From Bradyrhizobium sp. 1(2017) (GTDB lineage: Bacteria > Pseudomonadota > Alphaproteobacteria > Rhizobiales > Xanthobacteraceae): 64,000 nucleotides of DNA. How positions within the stretch are numbered: the stretch's first letter is position 1; every line of letters begins with the position of its first letter. The stretch is from positions 6,654,001-6,718,000 of the forward strand of contig NZ_CP050022.2 of the NCBI RefSeq assembly GCF_011602485.2, given 5' to 3'. A program made the translations under genes and the position numbers. The notes beneath the pieces are model-generated. The model was not told the origin of the DNA. It ran no database searches and worked only from the letters and a program-made list of their open reading frames with translations. Below are positions 8,744 to 17,698 of this stretch, piece after piece.

Positions 8744-9216
8744 GACCCGTCCACGACCTTGACCGTGCCGTCCGGCTGAACGACACCCCTGATGATCACG
8801 CCGGTGTCGGTGTTTCGCACCGGGATAAGCGCGCCGGCCGCGCCCGATTGCATTGCCGCGCCGTATGTGACGATGGACAGGCCGCTGTCTTCCACCACGA
8901 CCTTGACCATGGCGCCGCGGGCGACCGTCCAGGGATCCTCCACCGCATTGGTCGGGATCGGCTGGCCCGGCAGCAGCGTGCGGCGGGCCATGCGGCCAAC
9001 CAGGACCTGACGTCCTTCGATGAACATGGCAACGCCGAGCAGATTCGGCGCGAAGCCGCGCTCGATGATCATGTCGTCCCGGATCAGCTCGCCCGCACGG
9101 ATCGAGACGGCCGGCACGGGAAGCCGCTTCTCCTCGGCCGCAGCAAGGCGCGCCGAGACGAGAACCAGCAGCACGGCGGCCAACCCGCGCATGATCAGGC
9201 CCACCCTGTTCAACAT
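8740..9216 (-). CDS. flgA: P-ring assembly chaperone FlgA
   Basis: FlgA helps FlgI assemble in the periplasm. From the ATG at 9216 the product is 158 residues with a signal peptide ending SARLAAA-EE, followed by the SAF-like segment (VPAVSIRAGELIRDDMI, then GRMARRTLLPGQPI) that is diagnostic for FlgA. The open frame extends 17 codons further up into flgG, but those residues are not signal-like, so the downstream Met is preferred. It starts 13 bases after flgG and overlaps flgI by four bases. Confidence 0.92.
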   Translation of the reverse strand: MLNRVGLIMRGLAAVLLVLVSARLAAAEEKRLPVPAVSIRAGELIRDDMIIERGFAPNLLGVAMFIEGRQVLVGRMARRTLLPGQPIPTNAVEDPWTVARGAMVKVVVEDSGLSIVTYGAAMQSGAAGALIPVRNTDTGVIIRGVVQPDGTVKVVDGS

Positions 9217-9229
9217 CGAGACACCGGAA

Positions 9230-10027
9230 CTAGCGCATGCCCTTCGAGACGGTCGAGGCCATTTCATCCGAGGCCTGGATGACCTTGGCGTTCATTTCGT
9301 AGGCGCGCTGAGCCGAGATCAACTCGGTGATCTCCTTGACGGGATCGACGTTGGAGGCCTCGAGATAGCGTTGGTTGATCTTGCCGTAGCCGGCATCGCC
9401 GGGCAGCCCGACGACCGGCGTGCCGGAGGCCGTGGTCTCGCGGTAGAGATTGCTGCCGAGCGGCTCGAGGCCCGCTTCGTTGGCGAAATTGGCGAGGCTG
9501 AGCTGGCCGATCTGGCGCGGATTGATTTCGGTGTCCAGCTTGGCGAACATCTGCCCGGTCTGGTTGACCGTGACCTCGACCGTTCCCTGCGGCACCGTGA
9601 TCGCGGGGTCGAGCAAATAGCCGTCGATCGTGACGAGCTGACCGTTGGCGTTGGTGTTGAACGAGCCTGCGCGAGTGTATTGCACCTCGTTGTTGGGGCC
9701 GAGCACCTGGAACCAACCACGGCCGTTGATCGCGAGGTCGTAGGGGTTGCCGGTCTGCGTCAGCGCGCCCTGGATGTGCAGCTTGCGGATCGCCGCCGAC
9801 TTGACGCCGAGGCCCAGGTTGCTGCCTTCCGGGATCGGCGAGGAGCCGTTGACGTTCGCAACGCCCTGCATGCGGTCCATCTGGTAGAACAGATCGGTGA
9901 ATTCCGCACGCGCCCGCTTGTACGAGGTCGAGTTGATGTTGGCGATGTTGTTGGCGATGACCTCGACGTTGGTCTGCTGGGCGTTCATGCCCGTGGCCGC
10001 AATGGCGAGCGATTTCACGATCGTCAC
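9230..10027 (-). CDS. flgG: Flagellar distal rod protein FlgG
   Basis: FlgG builds the distal rod. The 265-residue product carries the N-terminal rod motif ([19 protein letters not shown]), the FlgG-type sequence [20 protein letters not shown], and a C-terminal D0 helix ([20 protein letters not shown]). Length is typical. It lies 9 bases downstream of fliE in one run with flgB and flgC. Confidence 0.97.
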   Translation of the reverse strand: MTIVKSLAIAATGMNAQQTNVEVIANNIANINSTSYKRARAEFTDLFYQMDRMQGVANVNGSSPIPEGSNLGLGVKSAAIRKLHIQGALTQTGNPYDLAINGRGWFQVLGPNNEVQYTRAGSFNTNANGQLVTIDGYLLDPAITVPQGTVEVTVNQTGQMFAKLDTEINPRQIGQLSLANFANEAGLEPLGSNLYRETTASGTPVVGLPGDAGYGKINQRYLEASNVDPVKEITELISAQRAYEMNAKVIQASDEMASTVSKGMR

Positions 10028-10036
10028 TCCCTCAGA

Positions 10037-10366
10037 TCAAATCGACATCCGAACGACTTCTTGATAGGCCTGCACGACCTTGTCGCGAACCGCGACTGCC
10101 GTCTGCAAGGCCTGCTCGGCCGACATCAGCGCCTCCACGACGCGCCGCGTCGATTCCTTGCCCTGCATCGCCGAGATCGACGCCGCCTCGCCCGCCTTCA
10201 GCGTTCCGATCGCGTCCGTCGTCACCTGTTTCATCACCGATTCGAATCCGACCTCGTCGCCGGTCTGGATCGCGGTCGTCGCCGCCGGCGAGATCGCCTG
10301 GGTCTCGGCCGCGCGGCTTGCTGCCTGTCCGGCGGAGACCGCCGTGGATGAGATTGCCTCAAGCAT
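10037..10366 (-). CDS. fliE: Hook-basal body junction protein FliE
   Basis: FliE links the MS ring to the proximal rod. The 109-residue product has a disordered N-terminus and the characteristic C-terminal helices (MQGKESTRRVVEALMSAEQA, then VVQAYQEVVRMSI). It lies two bases after flgC and just before flgG, the usual rod-gene order in rhizobia. Confidence 0.95.
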   Translation of the reverse strand: MLEAISSTAVSAGQAASRAAETQAISPAATTAIQTGDEVGFESVMKQVTTDAIGTLKAGEAASISAMQGKESTRRVVEALMSAEQALQTAVAVRDKVVQAYQEVVRMSI

Positions 10367-10368
10367 TG

Positions 10369-10785
10369 TCAGCTCCTCAGGAGATCGATGGTCATGCCCA
10401 GCATCGACCTGACCTGTTTCACGACCTGGAGATTGGCCTCATAGGACCGGTTGACCTCGCGCATATCGGCCATCTCGATCATCATGTTGACGTTCGGCAG
10501 CTTGACGTAGCCGGCCTTGTCGGCGGCGGGATGCCCCGGATCGTACTCGACGCGATATGGCGTGGTGTCGACCCCGATCTCCTTGACCTTCGCAAGCTGC
10601 GCGCCCGAGGCACGGTCCATCGCGGCATCGAAGGTGATGGTCTTGCGCTGATACGGATCGGCTCCGGCGGTGCGCCCGGTCGAGGTCGCGTTCGCGAGGT
10701 TCTCCGAGACGATGCGCATGCGGGTCGATTGGGCTTCGAGCCCGGAGCTTGCGACCGTCAATGACGACTGTAGGGAGTCCAGCAT
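10369..10785 (-). CDS. flgC: Flagellar proximal rod protein FlgC
   Basis: A 138-residue rod subunit with the N-terminal motif ([20 protein letters not shown]) and C-terminal helix ([20 protein letters not shown]) of FlgC. It is 11 bases downstream of flgB and two bases upstream of fliE. Confidence 0.97.
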   Translation of the reverse strand: MLDSLQSSLTVASSGLEAQSTRMRIVSENLANATSTGRTAGADPYQRKTITFDAAMDRASGAQLAKVKEIGVDTTPYRVEYDPGHPAADKAGYVKLPNVNMMIEMADMREVNRSYEANLQVVKQVRSMLGMTIDLLRS

Positions 10786-10796
10786 ATCAATTCACC

Positions 10797-11177
10797 TCAG
10801 GCCTTTGCGCTCGACAGGACCATGCGGTGAAACGAGCGCACGATCGCCGAATTCATCGAATAGTCGCGACTGACGTCGCTGCCCTTGATCATCTCCTGCT
10901 CGAGGCTGACGGAATTACCGGAGTGAACTACCTCCCAGCTGTCCTTCTTGGCGGTCTTGCGCGTATCTGTCTCGGCCGCGGATAGCTGCATGTGCGACGG
11001 CGACGTCGTCGCGAGCCTGACCGGCATGCCATCGAGCACCTTGTTGAAGGGCTCGACGTCGCGCGCCTTGAAGCCAGGCGTGTTGGCGTTGGCGACGTTG
11101 GTGGCGATGGTCGACTGGCGGAGCTCGAGGTACCGAGCCTGCGACGATGCCAGTTCAAAGAGATAAAGCGGTCCCAC
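10797..11177 (-). CDS. flgB: Flagellar proximal rod protein FlgB
   Basis: A 126-residue rod subunit with the motif STIATNVANANTPGFKARDV and a C-terminal helix typical of FlgB. The start is a GTG at 11177; the only upstream purine-rich signal is a weak GGGGCG. The 87-base gap to flhB on the same strand is the largest in this part of the cluster, so a new promoter may lie there. Confidence 0.94.
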   Translation of the reverse strand: MGPLYLFELASSQARYLELRQSTIATNVANANTPGFKARDVEPFNKVLDGMPVRLATTSPSHMQLSAAETDTRKTAKKDSWEVVHSGNSVSLEQEMIKGSDVSRDYSMNSAIVRSFHRMVLSSAKA

Positions 11178-11264
11178 GACAACGCCCCGTTATGTTCTGT
11201 TGGGGACAAGCTTAGGATCGCAAGCTTTCGTCAGGCTGATGCAGCCGACGCCGTCCTCGGAAAT

Positions 11265-12350
11265 CTATGGGACCTTCTCGGACCGCGCCGCCTGCTTGGA
11301 CTGGAGGAAGTAGATGATCTCGGCGACGGGACGGAAGAATTCCGCCGGGATCATCTGATCGACCTGAACCGCCTCGTAGAGCGCGCGCGCCAGCGCCTTG
11401 TTCTCGATGACGGGAATCCGGTTCTGCTCGGCGACTTCGCGGATCTTCAGCGCGATCACGTCCATACCCCTGGCGACGACGAGTGGCGCCGCGTTCTCCT
11501 CGCGCTTATAGCGAAGCGCGATTGCGAAGTGCGTCGGGTTCGCGATCACCAGCGTCGCGCGCGCGGCGGAGGCGATCATGCGCTGGCGCGAGCGGTCGCG
11601 CGCCAGCGAGCGCAGGCGCGCCTTGATCAGCGGATCGCCCTCGGCCTGCTTGTGCTCGTCCTTGATCTCCTGCTTGGTCATGCGCAGCTCGCGCCGCCAG
11701 TGGAAACGCGACCAGGCGAGATCGATCGCGACCAGAACGATGGTCGCAATGCAGATCGCCGAGACGATCCGCATCGCGATGTTGAGGATCATCTCCGGCA
11801 GCGCCACCGGATCGGTGTACATCGCCTCGAATGCCTTCGCCTCCGACGATCGCAGCACGAAGGCGACGACGGCGGTCACCGAGGCGAGCTTGAACAGCGA
11901 CTTCGCGAACTCGACGAATCCCTGCGTTCCGAACAGCCGGCTCCAGCCGCTGACCGGGGAGATGCGCGACATGTCCGGTCTGATGCGCTCCAGTACCAGG
12001 CGCGGCGCATTCTGCAGCAGCGACGAAGCCAGGCCAAATGCCATCATGATGACGACCAGCGGCGCCAGGAATCGCAGCGCCTGAAGCCCGACCACGGTGA
12101 GCAGATTCTGCGCGTCCGCCGCGGTCGTGAGGGGGAAACCTTCGGGATCGTCGAGAAAGCTCTTCAGCGTCGGCGTCAAATGCTGCACGCCCTGGCCGAT
12201 CAGGAAAGCCAGGATCACCATCAGCGCCGCCATCGAGGCGAAGATGGACGCCTCCCGAGAGACCGGGATTTTGCCCTGTTCGAGCGAATCACGGACTTTC
12301 TTCTCGGTCGGCTCTTCTGTTTTGCTCTCCTTGTCGGATGTTTCTGCCAT
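11265..12350 (-). CDS. flhB: Flagellar export switch protein FlhB
   Basis: FlhB is the substrate-specificity switch of the flagellar export gate. The 361-residue product has four hydrophobic segments in its first 215 residues, a charged linker (RMTKQEIKDEHKQAEGDP) and the autocleavage motif NPTH at residues 271-274, all intact. The N-terminus EEPTEKKVRDSLEQGKIP is also family-typical. It lies 13 bases downstream of fliG. Confidence 0.97.
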   Translation of the reverse strand: MAETSDKESKTEEPTEKKVRDSLEQGKIPVSREASIFASMAALMVILAFLIGQGVQHLTPTLKSFLDDPEGFPLTTAADAQNLLTVVGLQALRFLAPLVVIMMAFGLASSLLQNAPRLVLERIRPDMSRISPVSGWSRLFGTQGFVEFAKSLFKLASVTAVVAFVLRSSEAKAFEAMYTDPVALPEMILNIAMRIVSAICIATIVLVAIDLAWSRFHWRRELRMTKQEIKDEHKQAEGDPLIKARLRSLARDRSRQRMIASAARATLVIANPTHFAIALRYKREENAAPLVVARGMDVIALKIREVAEQNRIPVIENKALARALYEAVQVDQMIPAEFFRPVAEIIYFLQSKQAARSEKVP

Positions 12351-12363
12351 GCCCGTTCAGCGG

Positions 12364-13404
12364 TCAGCGGAAGACCAGCTCATCCTCCTGCTCGGGGTTG
12401 AGCTCGATTTCACCCTTCTCCGCGAGTTCGAGCGCGAGGTCGGTGATCACGCGCCGCGCCTCCAGCACGTCGCGCTGGTTCGACGGCTCGCCGATGGCGA
12501 GCTCGTGCTCGACGACGCGGCGGACGCGCGAGGCGACCGAGGACAGGATCAGCTCGCGGAAGTTCTTGTCGGTCCCCTTCAGCGCGACGACGATGCGATC
12601 GGTCGGCACCTGGTCGAAGATCATGGTGCGCGCCTTCGGCGTCAGGTTGATGACGTCGTCGAAGGTGAAGAGCAACTCCTTCAGCACTTCGGCGGATTTC
12701 GGCCGCTTCTCCGACAGGCTTTTCAGCATGTCCTCGATATGGCCGCGCTCCATCTTGTTGATGATGTCGGCGACGCGGGCGTAGGTGTCTGCGCCGAGAT
12801 TGCGGGCGAAGTTGAGAGTCAGGTCCTCGTGCAGCGTCTTCTCGATGATGCGCATGGCGTCGTCGACGATCGGCTTGAGGCTCAGCACGCGCCGCATCAG
12901 CTCGTTGCGCAGGCTCGAGGGCAGCTGGCTCATGACCTTGGCGGCGCAGGCCGGCTTGACCTTGGACAGGATCAGCGCGGCGGTCTGCGGATGCTCCTTG
13001 GAGAGATAGCTTGCCAGCGAGTTTTCCGACACCGAGGAGACGCGATCCCAGACCGACCGGCTCGAATTGCCGAGCAGGTCCGACATGATCTGCGAGACCT
13101 GGTCGGCCGGAAGCACGTCGCCGAGCACGGCTTCCAGACCGCCGAGCGTGCCGAGGATATTGGCGCCCATCGAGAACTGTTGGGCGAATTCCTCGACGAT
13201 CCCCTCCAGCTCCTGCGCCGTGATCGGCCGCAGCTCGGCCGCGGCCTTGGTGACGATGCGGATCTCCTGCGGCTCGAATTGCTGAAGCACGCTCGCGGCC
13301 GCCTGCCGGCCCATGGCCAGGAGCAGCGCCGCGACCTTCTCAGTTCCGCCCAGCGTTGCAACGCCTCGCTGCTTGACGGGAGCGATGCCGACCTGTGCCG
13401 CCAT
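12364..13404 (-). CDS. fliG: Flagellar rotor switch protein FliG
   Basis: FliG connects the MS ring to the C ring and interacts with the stator. The 346-residue product has the N-terminal FliF-binding domain (KVAALLLAMGRQAAASVLQQ), the middle ARM-like domain with an EHPQTAALILSKVKP motif, and the C-terminal torque helix region (DDVINLTPKARTMIFDQV). It ends two bases after fliN begins its run and is followed closely by flhB. Confidence 0.97.
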   Translation of the reverse strand: MAAQVGIAPVKQRGVATLGGTEKVAALLLAMGRQAAASVLQQFEPQEIRIVTKAAAELRPITAQELEGIVEEFAQQFSMGANILGTLGGLEAVLGDVLPADQVSQIMSDLLGNSSRSVWDRVSSVSENSLASYLSKEHPQTAALILSKVKPACAAKVMSQLPSSLRNELMRRVLSLKPIVDDAMRIIEKTLHEDLTLNFARNLGADTYARVADIINKMERGHIEDMLKSLSEKRPKSAEVLKELLFTFDDVINLTPKARTMIFDQVPTDRIVVALKGTDKNFRELILSSVASRVRRVVEHELAIGEPSNQRDVLEARRVITDLALELAEKGEIELNPEQEDELVFR

Positions 13405-13406
13405 GG

Positions 13407-13796
13407 TCAGGTGTCACCCTGCCCCAGCGGACCAACGATCTCCGTCAACGAGACGCCGAAGCGGGAATTGTCCTCCTCGACCACGACCACCTCGCCGCGG
13501 GCCACGATGCGGCCGTTGACGACGACGTCGACGGGCTCGCCGACCCGGTGGTCGAGCGGCACCACGGCGCCGCGCCCGAGCTTCATCAGGTTCGCCACCG
13601 GAATGGTCGCAGATCCCAGCACCACCTGCATGGTGACGGGAATGCGCAGGATGGCATCGACATTGGCGAACTTGCCGGTCTCCTCCGCCGTGCGCGCGGC
13701 GATCTCCGCCAGCCGCTCCAGTGGAGATGCATCGCTATGCCCCTCGTCGGACCCCGATGCTCGCGTGGCAGTCTCATAGTCGAAGGATTGCGCCAT
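13407..13796 (-). CDS. fliN: Flagellar C-ring protein FliN
   Basis: A 129-residue C-ring subunit. After about 50 variable residues comes a SpoA domain (RIPVTMQVVLGSATIPVANL, VGEPVDVVVNGRIVARGEVV, then EDNSRFGVSLTEIV). It stands between a small membrane protein gene and fliG, and its stop lies two bases from the fliG start. Confidence 0.96.
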   Translation of the reverse strand: MAQSFDYETATRASGSDEGHSDASPLERLAEIAARTAEETGKFANVDAILRIPVTMQVVLGSATIPVANLMKLGRGAVVPLDHRVGEPVDVVVNGRIVARGEVVVVEEDNSRFGVSLTEIVGPLGQGDT

Positions 13797-13872
13797 TTCG
13801 TCTCGCCTCTTGGTAATTCCGCTGCCGGAGCGCCGCGTCGTCCTGGACGTATCGCTTTCGCCGACTTCGGCT

Positions 13873-14184
13873 TCAATGCTTGTTCACTTCGACACCTGCG
13901 GTCGCGGCGGGCCCGAGCCCGCTCCGCGCGTCGATCGCGGCGATCGCCTCGTGGGCCTGATCGATCTTCGTGCTCAGCACATTGGCGAGCCGTCCGAGAT
14001 TTGCAGTGGAATCGTGCGCCGCATTGATGACCGTGTCGAAGGCGCCCGCCGTCTCCTGGACGATGGTCGAGAATTCTCCCTGGTAGCTGCGCAGCCGCGC
14101 CAGCTCGCGGTGCATCCGGGTCACCCGCATGCTGGTGAAGGCGAGCGCAATCAGCAGCACGGCATCAACGAGATAGGATATCAT
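13873..14184 (-). CDS. Small membrane protein encoded between fliM and fliN
   Basis: From the ATG at 14184 the product is 103 residues: an N-terminal membrane segment (MISYLVDAVLLIALAFTSMR), then a helical coiled-coil-like part (RMHRELARLRSYQGEFSTIV and further). The start lies 20 bases inside fliM, so translation is probably coupled. I believe a small family like this recurs beside fliM in alphaproteobacteria, but no function is known to me. The layout suggests an inner-membrane protein with a cytoplasmic or periplasmic coil that could touch the switch or stator. Confidence 0.75.
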   Translation of the reverse strand: MISYLVDAVLLIALAFTSMRVTRMHRELARLRSYQGEFSTIVQETAGAFDTVINAAHDSTANLGRLANVLSTKIDQAHEAIAAIDARSGLGPAATAGVEVNKH

Positions 14185-15106
14185 CGACGAACTCCCGTTT
14201 CTGATCGACGGGATCGGCCACCTGCATGGCGTAATAGCCATCGAGCTGGCCGATCTGACACCAGAACAGCACCTGGTTGTTGCTTTCGAGCCGGGCGAGC
14301 GTGCGCGGCGTGGCTTCGAGCTCGAGCACCTGCCCGACCTGGAACTTCACGACGTCGCCGAGGGATATCATCTTCTCGTCGAGCACCGCGCTCAGCGTCA
14401 CCTCGGTCCGGTGGACCTCGCTCTCCATCTGCTCGCGCCAGCGCGGATCGGTCGCGCGGCCGTCGCTGACGACGACATGGGCGAGCTTCTGCCTGAGCGG
14501 GTTGAGCGCGGAGTGCGGAATGATGAGGAACATCTGGCCGCCGCGATAAAGCGCCTGCAGCATGATGTTCGCGCAGATCGACATGTTGCCGCTTCGCCCG
14601 ATCGCCAGCGAGGCCATGGCGGTCTCGACCCGTTCCACGCGGAAGGTGACGTCGGAGGTCCCGGCAAAGGCGGATTGCAGCGCCTTGGCGAACCGCTCGA
14701 ACAGCGCCTGGACCAGGCGGATCTCGATGTTCGAGAACGCGCGTTCGACGTCGAGCGGGGGCTCGGCGCCGTCCGACCCGAACATCGCCTCGACCATCGT
14801 GAAGACGAAATCGCGGTCCAGCATGATGATGATGCGGGAATCCCACTGCTCGGCATAGAGCACCGCCGCGACCGCGTTGGCCTCGTAGTCCTTGATGATG
14901 TCGCCGACGCGGTCGTTGGTGATGCCGTTGACCGAGAAATAGCAGGGCGTTCCGGCCATCGGCTGCAGGCTGTCGGTGCACGACGCTGCCATGCGATCGA
15001 AGATCACATTGAGCATCGGCATGCGTTCGATCGATATGCCGGCGGCGTCCAGCAGGTAGTTCGGCAGCTGCTTGCGCTGATCGACCTCGACGTCTTCCAT
15101 CATCAT
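14165..15106 (-). CDS. fliM: Flagellar C-ring switch protein FliM
   Basis: FliM receives CheY-P in the C ring. The 313-residue product contains a central CheC-like domain with NIEIRLVQALFERFAKALQS and a C-terminal SpoA domain (LDEKMISLGDVVKFQVGQVL). The canonical EIDALL-type CheY-binding peptide at the extreme N-terminus is not obvious, so binding may be altered; rhizobial FliMs are divergent there. The start overlaps the motA stop codon. Confidence 0.93.
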   Translation of the reverse strand: MMMEDVEVDQRKQLPNYLLDAAGISIERMPMLNVIFDRMAASCTDSLQPMAGTPCYFSVNGITNDRVGDIIKDYEANAVAAVLYAEQWDSRIIIMLDRDFVFTMVEAMFGSDGAEPPLDVERAFSNIEIRLVQALFERFAKALQSAFAGTSDVTFRVERVETAMASLAIGRSGNMSICANIMLQALYRGGQMFLIIPHSALNPLRQKLAHVVVSDGRATDPRWREQMESEVHRTEVTLSAVLDEKMISLGDVVKFQVGQVLELEATPRTLARLESNNQVLFWCQIGQLDGYYAMQVADPVDQKREFVDDILSR

Positions 15107-15999
15107 GCGCGGGCAGCCTTCGGTTCAGCCTCGGTCGGGACGGCCTTGGGACCTGCAATCGTCTCGTTCTCGACGACGTCGATCGACGGCCGCTCGGTGC
15201 TCGCGATCATCTTGCGGCCGTGCTCGACCGCGATCTGCGGCATGGCACCGTTCATGAACGCCAGCAGCGTTTGCTTGACGATGATGTAGGGCCGGCACTT
15301 CTTCTCGCGCGTCATCTTGATCTTCAGGGCGAAGGGCGAAATGATGCCGTAGGACAGGAAGATGCCGGCGAAGGTGCCGACGAGCGCCGCGCCGATGAAG
15401 CCGCCCAGCAGCTTCGGCGACTGGTCGAGCGCCCCCATGGCCTTGATGACGCCGAGCACCGCGGCGACGATGCCGAGCGCCGGCAGCGCCTCGGACACCA
15501 CCACCAGCGCATGGTAGGGCGTCAGCTTGCTCTTCACGATGGTGTGGATCTCCTCGTCCATCAGCGCCTCGATCTCGTGCGTGCGCGCATTCCCCATGAT
15601 GATGAGGCGGACATAGTCGCAGATGAACTGGAGCAGCGCGGGATCGGAGAGCACGCTCGGAAACGCCTTGAAGATCTCCGAGGAGGCAGGATCGTCGATA
15701 TGCGCCTCGACCTCGTTGCGGCCCTTGCCGCGCAGCTCTCGCATCAGCGCATGGAGCGCCCCGAGCAGATCGAGATAATAGCGCTCGCCGGGCACCGCGC
15801 CGGTGATGGCCTGCATGCAGGCCACGCCAGTGTCCACCACCGTCTTCCACGGATTGGCCACGATGAAGGTACCGACGGCGGTGCCAAGGATGATCACGAA
15901 CTCCCACGGCTGCATGAGCACGGCCAGATGTCCGCCCATGGCGGCAAATCCGCCGAGCAGTGCCGCCACCGTGATGAAAATCCCCACGAAACTGCCCAA
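15103..15999 (-). CDS. motA: Flagellar stator protein MotA
   Basis: MotA is the proton-channel stator subunit that contacts FliG. The 298-residue product has two N-terminal and two central-to-C-terminal membrane segments, with the conserved motifs PWEFVIILGTAVGTFIVANP and PALGIVAAVLGVIKAMGALD. Charged cytoplasmic residues lie between. motB is not in the window. The gene is divergent from the DUF1217-flgF-fliI run, with a 142-base shared promoter region. Confidence 0.96.
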   Translation of the reverse strand: MGSFVGIFITVAALLGGFAAMGGHLAVLMQPWEFVIILGTAVGTFIVANPWKTVVDTGVACMQAITGAVPGERYYLDLLGALHALMRELRGKGRNEVEAHIDDPASSEIFKAFPSVLSDPALLQFICDYVRLIIMGNARTHEIEALMDEEIHTIVKSKLTPYHALVVVSEALPALGIVAAVLGVIKAMGALDQSPKLLGGFIGAALVGTFAGIFLSYGIISPFALKIKMTREKKCRPYIIVKQTLLAFMNGAMPQIAVEHGRKMIASTERPSIDVVENETIAGPKAVPTEAEPKAARA

Positions 16000-16141
16000 C
16001 GCGCCGCTCCATCACCGATCCCACCGGGAATATCTAGTCGGCGAGCCTTGCGCGAAGCTGGCTTCGGTCCCGCCAGCCCCGCGCAAGCATTTCGCGGCAG
16101 CTTGAGACGGTGCCGCAGAAGTGGCCGGAGGGACGCGTGTC

Positions 16142-16930
16142 ATGCTATCCACCATCGCGGATTACACCAGACTGACCAAGGACATGGGCAAGTCGCTGAC
16201 GCAGGTCGCGACGCAGCCCGACGTCAGCCGCGAGACCGACTATTTCCTCAGTCACATCGGCAATGTGAAAACCATCGACGATTTCCTGAAGGACTACCGC
16301 CTCTACTCCTATGCGATGAAGGCCTATGGCCTCAGCGACATGACCTATGCCAAGGCGTTCATGCGCAAGGTGCTGACCGAAGGCGTCGGCAACAAGAACA
16401 CCTTCGCCAACAAGCTCACCGACGTCCGCTACCGCGAATTCGCGGCGGCCTTCAATTTCGCCGCCCTCGGCGGCAGCGCCACCCAGACGGCCCAGGCCAC
16501 GACCGGGACGGCGACCCAATACATCAGGCAGACGATGGAGCAGAAGGCCGGCGACCAGAACGAGGGCCTGCGGCTGGCGCTCTATTTCACCCGCAAGGCC
16601 TCGACCGTCACCACGGCCTACCAGATCCTCGCCGACAAGGCGCTGACGCAAGTGGTTCAGACCGCGCTCGGCCTGCCGTCGACGATCAGCGCGGCCGACA
16701 TCGACGCCCAGGCCAAGATGATCACGGACAAGATCAAGCTCACCGACTTCCAGGATCCGGCCAAGGTCACCAAGTTCGTGCAGCGCTTCGCCGCGATGTG
16801 GGATGCGACCCAGGCCCAGAGCGACAACTCGACCAATCCGGCGCTGGTCCTGATCGGCGGCGCCTCGTCGATGGCCGGCATGGATATCGACATGCTCTCG
16901 AAACTTCAGTCCATCCGCTTCGGAAAGTAA
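16142..16930 (+). CDS. DUF1217 flagellar-cluster protein
   Basis: A 262-residue, mostly helical, soluble-looking protein of the DUF1217 family, which occurs beside flgF in rhizobial flagellar clusters (orf38 of Sinorhizobium). It has repeated motifs of the type KTIDDFLKDYRLYSYAMKAY and RYREFAAAFNFAALG. I chose the ATG at 16142 because GGAGGG lies nine bases upstream; a GTG at 16121 would add seven residues that include that signal. The role is unknown. It ends three bases before flgF. Confidence 0.88.
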   Translation: MLSTIADYTRLTKDMGKSLTQVATQPDVSRETDYFLSHIGNVKTIDDFLKDYRLYSYAMKAYGLSDMTYAKAFMRKVLTEGVGNKNTFANKLTDVRYREFAAAFNFAALGGSATQTAQATTGTATQYIRQTMEQKAGDQNEGLRLALYFTRKASTVTTAYQILADKALTQVVQTALGLPSTISAADIDAQAKMITDKIKLTDFQDPAKVTKFVQRFAAMWDATQAQSDNSTNPALVLIGGASSMAGMDIDMLSKLQSIRFGK

Positions 16931-16933
16931 GCC

Positions 16934-17662
16934 ATGCAATCGGCTCTCTATGTGGGATTGTCGGCGCAGGTCGCCCTCGAAAAGCGCCTCCAGACGATCG
17001 CCAACAACGTCGCCAACGTCAACACCGCGGCGTTCCGCACCGACGTCGTCAAGTTCGAGACCGTGCTGTCGAAAGCGGGCGCGAACCCGGTCGCGTTCTC
17101 CTCGCCCGGCGACAACATCATCTCCCGCGAGATGGGCAACATCACCGAGAGCGGCAACCCGCTCGACGTCGCCGTGGTCGGACAGGGCTGGATCGCCTTT
17201 GCCGGTCCGAACGGCACGGTCTATACGCGTGACGGTCGCCTCCAGATCGCTCCCAATGGCGACCTTCAGACCGTGTCGGGCTTCCCGGTGGTCGATGCCG
17301 GCGGCGCGCAGATCACGCTCGACCCGAACGGCGGTCCGGTCTCGATCGCGCGCAGCGGCGCGATCAGCCAGGACAACAACGAGATCGGCACCATCGGCCT
17401 GTTCAACATTCCCGCGGACGCCAATCTCGAGCGCTACGGCAATTCCGGCGTCACGCCCGACCGGCCCGCAACCGCAATCGCCGACTTCTCCCGCGACGGC
17501 TTCAAGCAGGGCTATGTCGAGGGCTCCGGCGCCAATCCGATGATGGAATTGACGAAGCTGATCGCGGCCTCGCGCGCCTTCGACGGCACCAATTCGATGA
17601 TCGAAGGCACCGAGAGCTCGCTCCAGAATGCAATCCGGACGCTGGGCGAACCCGGCAAATAG
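16934..17662 (+). CDS. flgF: Flagellar proximal rod protein FlgF
   Basis: A 242-residue rod subunit with N-terminal TIANNVANVNTAAFRTDVVK, a central ESGNPLDVAVVGQGWIAFAG motif and a C-terminal helix beginning NPMMELTKLIAASRAFDGTN. Length is typical for FlgF and shorter than FlgG. It lies between the DUF1217 gene and fliI. Confidence 0.95.
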   Translation: MQSALYVGLSAQVALEKRLQTIANNVANVNTAAFRTDVVKFETVLSKAGANPVAFSSPGDNIISREMGNITESGNPLDVAVVGQGWIAFAGPNGTVYTRDGRLQIAPNGDLQTVSGFPVVDAGGAQITLDPNGGPVSIARSGAISQDNNEIGTIGLFNIPADANLERYGNSGVTPDRPATAIADFSRDGFKQGYVEGSGANPMMELTKLIAASRAFDGTNSMIEGTESSLQNAIRTLGEPGK

Positions 17663-17698
17663 GCTGCGCCTCGCGCGCATTGAGGTTGGACGGTTTCC

